The position numbers and the translations under genes were made by a program. The notes under the pieces are model-generated. The model was not told where the DNA came from. It made no database searches and was given only the letters and a program-made list of their open reading frames with translations. Shown here piece by piece: positions 37,146-46,960 of a stretch of 64,000 nucleotides of DNA (the stretch's first letter is position 1; each line of letters opens with the position of its first letter). This DNA is from CAIWHR01 sp963781285 (lineage in GTDB: Bacteria > Pseudomonadota > Gammaproteobacteria > Burkholderiales > Casimicrobiaceae): NCBI GenBank assembly GCA_963781285.1, contig CAWAFI010000005.1, positions 124,001-188,000 on the forward strand. The letters are read 5' to 3'.

Positions 37146-37388
37146 GGCTTGCGACGTTCTCTGTCCGTCCAACGATAGGTAACCGGCGGCTGCGGCTGCG
37201 GAGCGTCCGCAACGGTCCCGGCGAACGCGTTGTTCGACGTCATTGTTTGCAGCCAGCGACGATCCCGCCGTGGAAGCCACCCGAGTCGCGTGCGGCCTCA
37301 GCGGATAGTGTCGGAGCTTCTTACATGTCCGTCCACGCCGAATTTTTGAACGGCAAAAAAGGATGAAATCCGCCCTTAGAGGTCATTC

Positions 37389-37792
37389 ATGCTGAATAGA
37401 GCCCTGGTACTTGTCCTCGCGACGCTGACTCTGGCTATTTCACCCATTGCTCACGCGGCCCTCATCAGCACGTTCTACGGTGACGACGCCCGAATTCGAT
37501 CGTGCTCGATGGAATGACGGTTGACGCCGGCTTCCTCGATGGGTTCTCTACTGCCCACAGCAATATCATCGAGACCCGGTCATTCGTTCTCCCGGCTGCG
37601 TTCTTCGCACTATTTGCAGATGGGTCGGTGTCGCTGAATGGCACGAGGATTACCGAAGACTCCGGTTCGGAATCCTTTCAGATCGACTTCTTGCGCCTCG
37701 ACATCGTCACCAGCGTGCCCGAACCCAGCTCACTTGCGCTCTTCGGTCTGGCGCTTGCTGGATTGAGCCTCTTCCGCCGTAAGCGCAGTTAG
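37389..37792 (+). pseudogene. PEP-CTERM exported protein, single-base frameshift
   Basis: The ATG at 37,389 starts a signal peptide ('LVLVLATLTLAISPIAHA') and 'ALISTFYGDD', then the frame hits a stop. The next frame reads 'NSIVLDGMTVDAGFLDGF' and ends with a full PEP-CTERM signal, 'VPEPSSLALFGLALAGLSLF' followed by RRKRS. One missing C in the run near 37,488-37,491 would rejoin them into 134 residues. PEP-CTERM proteins are sorted by an exosortase, so the genome should encode one; none is visible here. Confidence 0.78.
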
Positions 37793-37885
37793 ACCGCCCG
37801 TCGTCGCGGACCGCGCGCCGAGTTGCAAGCAAGCGCGCGGTGGTGCCGCCTCCTGCGGGCGAAGCGGGCGGTCGGGCGCAGACCC

Positions 37886-38083
37886 CTATCGCTTGTGCGG
37901 CGGTATGGTCTTGATTGCGGCCGCGAACCGCGAATGAACCACCGAATCAATCGGCCTATACCTGACATCGGTACCTGCCGGGTTCTTACCAAGGAAGTTG
38001 TCGTTCTTCCAGTTTTTCGACGGTCGAATTGGTCTCGGAACAAATCCGCCGCCGCAGTTTGGGCATGTCCCGATCGGGATCAA
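37886..38083 (-). CDS. Small protein with CxxC zinc-ribbon-like start
   Basis: 65 residues from a TTG at 38,083 that overlaps the stop of the upstream GNAT gene (TTGA), so translation could be coupled. It starts 'MIPIGTCPNCGGGFVPRPIR', a half zinc-ribbon with one C-x2-C, and has 'NDNFLGKNPAGTDVRYRPID'. No family recognised. Only coding look, position and coupling support it. Confidence 0.45.
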   Translation of the reverse strand: MIPIGTCPNCGGGFVPRPIRPSKNWKNDNFLGKNPAGTDVRYRPIDSVVHSRFAAAIKTIPPHKR

Positions 38084-38598
38084 GCCGATGGACCTTTCGT
38101 GAGCAGCCCCTCGTAGATACCGGGCGTCGACCCGGGAATCGCGATCGCCCCCACTGTTTTCGCGTAGAACTCCGTCGGACCTACACCGCCGATGATGGCG
38201 TATGCATAGCCTTGTGCCCGCTGCGCGTGCAAGGCGGCGAGCAGCAGCGCGCGTCCGACCCCGCGACCGCGCTCATCCGCGACCACGCCCTCCGGTCCGA
38301 AGAAATTTCGGGACGTTACGTCGTAGCACGCGAAGCCAAGCATCGCGTCGTCGCGGACAGCGATGAAGCAGGTCACCGGAACCCGCGCGAAGGCTGTCTC
38401 CACTTCGGCGGCAGAACTCGCAAAGTGCGCGCGCACCCATTCGATTATGGCCTGTTTCTCGGGCGAAAGGGCGCGGCGGATCGTGACGCTGCGCGCGGCG
38501 CACGCCGCGACGGCCTCGTCGAGGCTAGGCAGCGCGTGCAGTCTCACCAGCATGTCGTGCATGACCGTGTCGCGCTCGATCCGCTCCGCAGCAGTCAA
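38080..38598 (-). CDS. GNAT-family N-acetyltransferase
   Basis: 172 residues. The acetyl-CoA-binding motif A is 'ADERGRGVGRALLLAAL' at about 108-124, preceded by beta-strands 'CFIAVRDDAMLGFACYDV'. The C-terminal 'GPTEFYAKTVGAIAIPGSTP' is typical of small-molecule or protein acetyltransferases of this superfamily. The substrate is unknown. Its stop overlaps the start of a small zinc-ribbon-like ORF. Confidence 0.82.
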   Translation of the reverse strand: MTAAERIERDTVMHDMLVRLHALPSLDEAVAACAARSVTIRRALSPEKQAIIEWVRAHFASSAAEVETAFARVPVTCFIAVRDDAMLGFACYDVTSRNFFGPEGVVADERGRGVGRALLLAALHAQRAQGYAYAIIGGVGPTEFYAKTVGAIAIPGSTPGIYEGLLTKGPSA

Positions 38599-38721
38599 TG
38601 CGCCGATAGGCGCGTCGTCAATCGCTTGCCCAACAAACTATGGTAACAGGCGACCCGTCGCGCGGGAGAAGCCGCGCACGCGAAGCGTCCGTGTTGACCA
38701 CCAGGAACGGGGGACCGGCGT

Positions 38722-38862
38722 ATGCCGCGTGACTTCCTGCAGCCGACTGCCGATCCATTGGTCCTCTATCCGTTCCGGTTCCGCGACCCGGTTTCTGGCA
38801 AGTGGCAACGGGCGCGCTACGTCGCGACGCTCGCTGAAATCATGGCACGTTATGCGGAGTGA
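38722..38862 (+). CDS. 46-residue conserved small protein of the mobile-element-associated type
   Basis: It reads MPRDFLQPTADPLV..., then 'YPFRFRDPVSGKWQRARYVA' and ends '...EIMARYAE'. The pattern of a 'Y-x-F-R-x-R-D-P-x-(S/T)-G-K-W-x-(R/K)-A-R-Y' core resembles a short ORF that I recall near insertion elements and plasmid regions, usually longer at the C-terminus. This is from memory and unchecked. No transposase is visible, so this may be a remnant. Confidence 0.5.
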   Translation: MPRDFLQPTADPLVLYPFRFRDPVSGKWQRARYVATLAEIMARYAE

Positions 38863-38946
38863 CAGCTTTGCGGGTTTCCGGAAATTCGCCAGCGTGGCGC
38901 GGCGTCATTCAATCCGTGGAGGTGACGCGGCTGGCGCCGCGCGAGC

Positions 38947-41343
38947 TTAGGCCCGTGCCCATGCCCAATTGAGGGCTTCCGCCGCCTGGCCGATCCGATC
39001 CGGTCCGCCGCAGTGGTTGTGCGCCCAGTCCGACCATGTCCAGCAGGCGTTCGAGATCGGACCGAACTCGTTGGCGCACTCCTCCGCGCGCGCCAGCACG
39101 AACTCGCAGATCGCGTCCTCAAGACTGAGCCCGCCGGGAATCTCCGTCGTGCGCAGCTCGGCCACCTTCTTGCCCAACTCGATGCAGGCGGCTATCAGCC
39201 ACGGATTGAAGTCGGTCGTCGTGCCGACGATCCACGGCGGTTCGATGACGGCGATTGACGGCACGACGTAGTCGATCATGAACGGATCGTGTCGCGTCAG
39301 ATGGCCGAGCGGGTACGTGAGCAGGCGCCGCGCCGGCACCGGCGGAGACTCCGGACCGGCAGGAAGCGCGAGCTGAAGTGGCGGCGCGTTCGGATCGCGT
39401 TCGGTGAACACCTCGCGCAGCGTCCAGTTGATCGCCCGCTGCGCTTGTATGTCGTCGCGCGCCACCTCGTCGCCCATGATCTCCACCGCCTGCACGAAGA
39501 TGTCCAGCGCGCGCGGGATCAGATCATCGGGTATCTCGTCGAGCGGCACCAGTCCACCCGGCCCGAACCGCGACGGAGACGTCGTGACCACGATCACGTG
39601 CGACGGATTGAGCTCGAGCGCGGCGCGGAGCGGCACGTCCTCGCGCACGGCACCGTCGATGTAATCGTGCCCGTGGATCCGCACGCGCTTGAACGCCGCG
39701 GGGATCGCTGACGATGCGAGCACGGCGAGGTGAAGCGGCGCGGTCCCAGCGGGAGCGACCTCGTCGAATGTCCGATTCAGGATCGCCCCGGTTTCGGTGA
39801 AGTAACGGAGTCTCCCGCTGAGCAAATCCACACTTGCCAATCGCAGGAGGGCGCCGGAGGTCGCGACGAGATCCGGATCGAGGTGCTCCTCGACCATGCT
39901 CTGCAATCCATCCTGATCGTAGAGGTTCGTGACCTGCGAGAGCACGGAGAGATCGCCCAGATCGAGGAAGAGGTCGATGTAGGCGATTGGCCCGATCAGT
40001 ACGTTGCCGACAAGAGCGAGCCAGTCCAAGAAGTCATCAGGCGCGCCAGGCAGATCTCCCGCCTCGTCCTTCAGCGCTTCGAGTTCGTCGCTGTCCTGAT
40101 AGACGTCCGCATCTCCTCTTATAGTGCGCCAGAGCTCCTCAAGCCGCAGGCCCGCGGGTGGCTCGCCTCCCTCGGCAAGCTTTGCGGCATTCAACGCGCC
40201 CACGGACGTGCCGGTGATGATGTGCGGGCGCAAGCCGAAGATCTGGTAGAGATAAGAGACCACCCCCACCTGGAACGCCGCCTTCGCACCGCCGCCGCCG
40301 AGCACGAGCGCCGCGCGTTGAGCTGCCGCGAGGTCCAATCCCGAGATCGGGGCCGGGATCGGCATATCGGACTGAATCGACGTCGATCCGTTCAGGCGGG
40401 CGATGGCCGGATTCCAGATCGTCAGCGTCTTGCGGCCGGCGACATCGGCCTCCGAGCTCCTGACGGTGACCTGCGCCACCGCGTATGGCGCATCGGCATC
40501 GAGGAAGTTCGTGTAATCATGCGAAACGTCTCCGGTCGTCGTGGTCGCGGTCTGGCCGTCGCCGAAATTCCAATGGTACGTATGCGGCGTCCTTGGATCG
40601 CGGCCGACGCGGAATACCGCCGCTAACGGACGCGTTGGGTCCGGTGCCACGTAAAAGTCAGGCAGGTACCGAGGTGGGACCCCGGCGACGACTTCGATGT
40701 CCACAGTTCCGACGTCGAACGCGTCAGCGGTGACCGCCGCGACGTGCAGCTGACGCTTGCCCGGCGCACCCTTGATCTGTAGCACTCGGGGATTCGCCCA
40801 GCGCCCATGGATGTAGACATGTATCCGCGATTGGGATCCTTGCGGGCGGGTCCTGACGCGAACTGTGAAATACTCTCCCGAATGCACCTGCGTCCGTTCG
40901 AGCACGATGCGCTCGATCAAACGCGCCCGAGTGAGCCGGTGGTGGGGCCGCGGCGGCAGGACATTGAGCCGGCCCCGGTAGCTTCGCCGGATGCCGCGAG
41001 AATCGACCGAGGTCAGCTTTACTTCATGCGTGCCAGGGGAAACATCCTTGGTCGCGACGCGGAAGTATGGCGTGGAAGCCGTTTGCCCGAGAGGGCCTTC
41101 CCACAGCCATTTCGTGTCTCCGGCATCATCCGTACTGGGCTGATCATTCGCTGAATTGCGAACGCAATAGAACGCCGTGCCGCCCTGGGCGACGCGCGCG
41201 AGCCGGGGCACGATTCTCGTCCGCCCCGTCTTCCGGATTGAAGGCTTCGACGGCACGGTCGTTCGCCTGGCCTTGTGGAGCGCCGCCAGCATACACCCGT
41301 CCGTCGCGACGGCACCCGCCGCGGCGGGACGTCGCCAACTCAC
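38947..41343 (-). CDS. PKD-patatin fusion: patatin-like phospholipase
   Basis: 798 residues from a GTG that overlaps the upstream ACP stop (GTGA). N-terminal 330 residues: a beta-rich region with a PKD-like repeat ('YHWNFGDGQTATTTTGDVSH'). Patatin domain from about 345: oxyanion loop 'LGGGGAKAAFQVG', nucleophile 'GTSVGALNA' (GxSxG, about residue 378), catalytic Asp in 'YIDGAVREDVPL' (about 560). A Cys/Trp-rich tail follows. Patatins deacylate lipids or acyl-thioesters. No clear signal peptide is seen although PKD modules are usually extracytoplasmic. It is the last gene of the FNR-box operon. Confidence 0.85.
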   Translation of the reverse strand: MSWRRPAAAGAVATDGCMLAALHKARRTTVPSKPSIRKTGRTRIVPRLARVAQGGTAFYCVRNSANDQPSTDDAGDTKWLWEGPLGQTASTPYFRVATKDVSPGTHEVKLTSVDSRGIRRSYRGRLNVLPPRPHHRLTRARLIERIVLERTQVHSGEYFTVRVRTRPQGSQSRIHVYIHGRWANPRVLQIKGAPGKRQLHVAAVTADAFDVGTVDIEVVAGVPPRYLPDFYVAPDPTRPLAAVFRVGRDPRTPHTYHWNFGDGQTATTTTGDVSHDYTNFLDADAPYAVAQVTVRSSEADVAGRKTLTIWNPAIARLNGSTSIQSDMPIPAPISGLDLAAAQRAALVLGGGGAKAAFQVGVVSYLYQIFGLRPHIITGTSVGALNAAKLAEGGEPPAGLRLEELWRTIRGDADVYQDSDELEALKDEAGDLPGAPDDFLDWLALVGNVLIGPIAYIDLFLDLGDLSVLSQVTNLYDQDGLQSMVEEHLDPDLVATSGALLRLASVDLLSGRLRYFTETGAILNRTFDEVAPAGTAPLHLAVLASSAIPAAFKRVRIHGHDYIDGAVREDVPLRAALELNPSHVIVVTTSPSRFGPGGLVPLDEIPDDLIPRALDIFVQAVEIMGDEVARDDIQAQRAINWTLREVFTERDPNAPPLQLALPAGPESPPVPARRLLTYPLGHLTRHDPFMIDYVVPSIAVIEPPWIVGTTTDFNPWLIAACIELGKKVAELRTTEIPGGLSLEDAICEFVLARAEECANEFGPISNACWTWSDWAHNHCGGPDRIGQAAEALNWAWARA

Positions 41344-41594
41344 GCGCTTGCAGGTGCCTTTGCCGCAAGCCAGGCGACGCAGCCGTCCAGCGTCGACAGT
41401 TTCCGGTAGTCCGCTTCCGGAATATCGACGCCGAACGCCTTCGAAAGGCCGATCGCAAAATTGAGGAAGTCCATCGAGTCGAGATCGAGCTGCTCGCGGA
41501 AGTCAACCGCGGGCGCCAGGTTCGACGCGTCGAGCTCGGGCGCGATCTTGCCGAGGACTTCGAGGACGGTCGCGCGGATCCGGTCGGGGGTCAT
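41340..41594 (-). CDS. Acyl carrier protein, E2-linked
   Basis: 84 residues from the ATG at 41,594, overlapping the E2 stop (ATGA). 'REQLDLDSMDFLNFAIGLSK' carries the Asp-Ser-Met 4'-phosphopantetheine site, preceded by a typical helix I ('RIRATVLEVLGKIAPELD') and followed by 'DIPEADYRKLSTLDGCVAWL'. It is not the fatty-acid-operon acpP: there are no fab genes here. Its place between a 2-oxo-acid dehydrogenase E2 and a patatin suggests a dedicated acyl acceptor. Confidence 0.88.
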   Translation of the reverse strand: MTPDRIRATVLEVLGKIAPELDASNLAPAVDFREQLDLDSMDFLNFAIGLSKAFGVDIPEADYRKLSTLDGCVAWLAAKAPASA

Positions 41595-42787
41595 AGCTTT
41601 TCGGGCTCCTGCAGCACGCGGTCGACGGCGGCGAGGAACAGCGCGCCGCGGTGGCCGTCGGTCGCACGGTGGTCGCCGCAGAGCGTCGCATTGACGACTG
41701 GCCGGGCGACGACCTTCCCATCGACGACCCACGGGCGCTCGGCGACGCGACCGAAGCCCACGAGCGCGAGCTGCGGTGGATAGATGATGCCGAATACGGA
41801 CTCCACGCCTCGTTCGCCCAGGCTCGTGACGGTGACGGTCGGATCGGTCATCTCGGAGCTCCGGAGCGATAGCGCGCGGGCGCGTTGCGTGAGATCCTGC
41901 AGGCGACGCATCAATTCGTCGACACTTGCCTTGTCGGCATCGTGGAGCGCGGGCGCCACAAGGCCACCGCCACGCAGCGAGATCGCGACGCCGATGTGGA
42001 TCGAATCGCTCTTCTGCGCACGGCCGTCCTGCCAGAAGCCGTTCAGCTCCGGCACTTCGCGCAGCGCCAGTGCCGTCGCCTTCACGAGCAGCACTCCGTA
42101 GAGCAGCCGCTCGGCGATCGGTCGCTCGCGATTGCGCGTTGCGAGCCACGCGAGCGCGTTTGCCATGTCGATCGTGGTCGCGAGATAGTAGTGTGGAATC
42201 TCGCGTTTCGAGCGGGCCATCGCCACGGCGATCGCGTCGCGCATGCGCGCCTGGCGGTCGGCCGGCTCTGCGACACGCGACGGCTGCGGCACGGCGGCCC
42301 GTTCGACGTCTTCGAGCGTGATGCGGCCGCCGGGACCGGAACCCGAGAGCCGCGCCGGATCCAGTCCTAGATCGAGCACCCGCTTGCGCGCAGCGGGCGA
42401 GATGCGCAATCGCTCCATAGCTTGCTCGGCCGCTGCGGGAGCGACGCCGGGCGCGACGGCGGGTGCAGCGACACCGCCTGCGGGTGTCGGCGGCGCCATC
42501 GAGGCAATCGCGGGCGCCGGTTCGGCTGCGGCTTCCTCCGGAGCTTCGCCTTCGGCGCGGATCACGGCGAGCGGCGTGCCGACGGGCAGCCATTCGTCGT
42601 GCGGCTCCACGAGCACGCGCTCCAGCACCCCGGTGACGAACGACTCTGCATCGACGTTGACCTTGTCGGTCTCGATGACGGCGATCGTATCCCCGCGCGC
42701 GATCGTCTCGCCGGGCTTCTTGCACCAGGCGACGAGCTTGCCGGCGGTCATGTCGGCACCGAGCTTCGGCATCACGAATCGCGTCAT
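41591..42787 (-). CDS. 2-oxo-acid dehydrogenase E2 (dihydrolipoyl acyltransferase)
   Basis: 398 residues. One lipoyl domain (1-80) with lipoyl-lysine motif 'VIETDKVNVDAES'; an Ala/Pro linker; a peripheral-subunit-binding domain 'RISPAARKRVLDLGLDPARL' (about 128-165); and the catalytic acyltransferase domain with 'GDHRATDGHRGA' (HxxxDG) near the end. It passes the acyl group from E1 to CoA. No lipoamide dehydrogenase (E3) is in the operon, so a shared E3 is needed. The ACP gene overlaps its stop. Confidence 0.92.
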   Translation of the reverse strand: MTRFVMPKLGADMTAGKLVAWCKKPGETIARGDTIAVIETDKVNVDAESFVTGVLERVLVEPHDEWLPVGTPLAVIRAEGEAPEEAAAEPAPAIASMAPPTPAGGVAAPAVAPGVAPAAAEQAMERLRISPAARKRVLDLGLDPARLSGSGPGGRITLEDVERAAVPQPSRVAEPADRQARMRDAIAVAMARSKREIPHYYLATTIDMANALAWLATRNRERPIAERLLYGVLLVKATALALREVPELNGFWQDGRAQKSDSIHIGVAISLRGGGLVAPALHDADKASVDELMRRLQDLTQRARALSLRSSEMTDPTVTVTSLGERGVESVFGIIYPPQLALVGFGRVAERPWVVDGKVVARPVVNATLCGDHRATDGHRGALFLAAVDRVLQEPEKL

Positions 42788-42796
42788 GGCGAATGC

Positions 42797-43765
42797 CTAT
42801 CCCAATGCGCGGACCGCGTTGACGACGTCGGCCGTTTGCGGCATCGCCGCATCCTCGAGGTGCTTCGCGTACGGCATCGGCACTTCGGCACCGCAGACGC
42901 GCGCCACCGGCGCATCGAGCGCGTCGAACGCGCCCTCCATGATCTGCGCACTCACCTCGGCAGCGAAGCTGCCCGTGCGCCAGCCCTCGTCGACGACGAT
43001 CGCGCGGTGCGTCCGATTGACCGACGCGAGAACCGTCGCCGTGTCGAGTGGGCGTAGCGTGCGCAGGTCGACGACTTCGGCGTCGATGCCCTCCGCTGCG
43101 AGCGCTTCCGCAGCAGCGAGCGTCTTCCAGAGCATGCCGCCGTAGGTGATGAGGGAGACGTCGCGGCCCGGACGCCGAACCGCCGCCTGGCCGATGCCCA
43201 TCGTAACGGCGTCGTCCGTTTCTCCTTCCCGTGGGTAGAGCAGCGCGTGCTCGAACACGAACACGGGGTCCGGTTCCTCGAGCGCCGCGAGCAGGAGCCC
43301 GCGCGCGTCGGCCACGGTGGCCGGCGCGACCGCCTTGATGCCCGGGATGTGCGCATACCAGCCTTCGAGGCTGTGGGAATGCTGCGCCGCCATCCCGCGC
43401 CCGCCGCCGGTGGCCATGCGCACGACCAGAGGTACGCTGAACTGGCCCCCCGACATGTGGCGCAGCGTCGCCGCGTTGTTGACGACCTGGTCCAGCGCCA
43501 GCAGGCTGAAATTGATGGTCATGATCTCGACGATCGGCCGCATCCCGCCCAACGCGGCGCCGATGCCCGCACCGACGAACGTCGATTCGGACAATGGCGT
43601 GTCGCGTATGCGCTCGGGCCCGAATTCCTGCAGCAGTCCGTGGCTCACCGCGAACGCGCCGCCGTAGCGGCCGACGTCTTCACCCATCAGGAACACGCGC
43701 GGGTCGCGGCGCATCGCATCGCGGATCGCGCTGCGGACCGCCTCGCGATATGTCATGCGTGTCAT
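42797..43765 (-). CDS. 2-oxo-acid dehydrogenase E1 beta subunit
   Basis: 322 residues from the ATG at 43,765. Contains 'VFLMGEDVGRYGGAFAVSHG', 'DTPLSESTFVGAGIGAALGG', 'GWYAHIPGIKAVAPATVADA' and 'DLRTLRPLDTATVLASV', the PdhB/AcoB series. It pairs with E1 alpha, whose stop it overlaps (ATGA). Sequence alone does not separate pyruvate from acetoin or branched-chain substrates. E2 begins 9 bases after its stop. Confidence 0.92.
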   Translation of the reverse strand: MTRMTYREAVRSAIRDAMRRDPRVFLMGEDVGRYGGAFAVSHGLLQEFGPERIRDTPLSESTFVGAGIGAALGGMRPIVEIMTINFSLLALDQVVNNAATLRHMSGGQFSVPLVVRMATGGGRGMAAQHSHSLEGWYAHIPGIKAVAPATVADARGLLLAALEEPDPVFVFEHALLYPREGETDDAVTMGIGQAAVRRPGRDVSLITYGGMLWKTLAAAEALAAEGIDAEVVDLRTLRPLDTATVLASVNRTHRAIVVDEGWRTGSFAAEVSAQIMEGAFDALDAPVARVCGAEVPMPYAKHLEDAAMPQTADVVNAVRALG

Positions 43766-44783
43766 GAGCTTGCGCGCGGCGATGCCGTCGCGTATGCACG
43801 CGGCGTGTACAGGTCTCGCGTCAGGTCGGCGACAGGTTCCCACGGTCCCGCATCGGCGAACGCGATCGCGCGCTCGATCTCGGCGGCGACGTCGGCTTCC
43901 ATCGCCTGCCATGCTGCATCGTCGAGCAGACGCTCGGCGCGCAACAGCGCCGCGAACGTTGCCAGCGGATCGCGCCGTTTCCACTCGTCGACCTCCGCAT
44001 GCGAGCGGTAGAGCTCGGGATCGGCCATCGAGTGCGCGCGGAAGCGGTAGGTGCGCAACTCCAGGAAAGATGGACCGGGTGTGCGGCGGATGGCCGCGGC
44101 GGCGTCGCGCACTGCGGCCTCCACCGCCATCACGTCCATGCCGTCGACGGCGCGGGCAGGGATGCCGTAGCTCTCGGCCTTGGCGCGCAGATCGGTCTGC
44201 GATTCGGAGCGCGCGAGCGCGGTGCCCATCGCGTAGCGGTTGTTCTCGCACAGGAACAGGACCGGCAGGTGCCAGATCGCAGCGAGGTTCAGCGATTCGT
44301 GGAATTCGCCCTCGGCGACGGCGCCTTCGCCGAAGAAGCACGCGGTGACGCGGGGGCGTTCCTGCATCTGGTCGGCGAGCGCCAGCCCCACGGCGATCGG
44401 CAGTCCGCCGCCGACGATTGCGTACCCGCCGTAGAAGCGCCGACCGGCGTCGAAGATGTGCATCGATCCGCCGCGGCCCCGGCTCGACCCGTTGGTCCTG
44501 CCGTACATCTCGGCCATGACGGCGCCGGCCGGGATGCCGCGCGCCAGCGCGTGGCCATGCTCGCGATAGGTGGCGACGATCGCATCGTCGGAACTCAATG
44601 CGTGCATCGCACCCACCGCGACCGCCTCCTCGCCGATGTAGAGGTGGAGGAAGCCGCGAATCTTCCCCTGCGTGTAGACCTCGGCCGATTTCTCCTCGAA
44701 GCGCCTGATCAGCAGCATCTCGCGAAGCAGCCGCAGCACGTGATCGCGCTCGAGGTCGGGCAGCACAAGGGGTGCGGTTTCCA

Positions 44784-44784
<1 letters not shown>
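43762..44784 (-). CDS. 2-oxo-acid dehydrogenase E1 alpha subunit
   Basis: 340 residues from the ATG at 44,784; the frame runs open further upstream but that part belongs to the acyl-CoA synthetase. Thiamine-diphosphate motif 'GEGAVAEGEFHESLNLAA' ending in 'CENN', with 'YREHGHALARGIP' and 'GRTNGSSRGRGGSMH' before it. The phospho-loop 'TYRFRAHSMADPELYRS' is typical of PdhA/AcoA. The upstream gene overlaps by one base (TGATG). With E1 beta it decarboxylates a 2-oxo acid or cleaves acetoin. Confidence 0.92.
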
Positions 44785-46573
<1,789 letters not shown>

Positions 46574-46638
46574 CGCGCACGCTCCGAAGCTTTCGCCACA
46601 GCAATTCCTTCCGCAATCTCGCGGCGGGCTTCGAATCC

Positions 46639-46679
46639 AGCCTACTGCAATGCCGAAGCGCGGACTTGAGGTAGGTCAA
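46639..46679 (-). promoter_or_regulatory. FNR/ANR-type promoter of the acyl-CoA synthetase/E1-E2 operon
   Basis: Site TTGAGGTAGGTCAA at 46,666-46,679 (TTGA-N6-TCAA). On the minus strand a TAGGCT hexamer occupies 46,644-46,639, its first base 28.5 from the site centre, as expected for class II activation at about -41.5. The predicted start, near 46,631, is about 58 bases before the coding start. Confidence 0.7.
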
Positions 46680-46875
46680 ACCCTTGCGCGCCTCCACGCG
46701 GCTTGAGCTACAGCTTCCTTCGGTTCACTGCCTCCGCCAAAGCGCAAGCGTCTCGCGCTCGAATCCACCACAGCGCAGCCCTTTTCGGTTGCCGGTTCCT
46801 GACCAGACGTTGTGACGCTTTTTCACTCGGACCGCGGGCCCCCGCCTGCTCCTTGGCACCAAGGGTTCCGCGAGC

Positions 46876-46916
46876 TTGATTTGGGTCAAGATCGCGCCCC
46901 ATCGGGAGCGCACCAT
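46876..46916 (+). promoter_or_regulatory. FNR/ANR-type promoter of the iron-type ABC operon
   Basis: Site TTGATTTGGGTCAA at 46,876-46,889. Its centre is 78.5 bases before the binding-protein ATG at 46,961. The matching -10 position reads CACCAT, a weaker hexamer than at the other sites. The 387-base gap between the two divergent operons holds these two sites and nothing else I can support. Confidence 0.6.
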
Positions 46917-46960
46917 GTCCGAACGAAACCGTTCACCTGGATCGCCCGAAGGAGGAAAAA

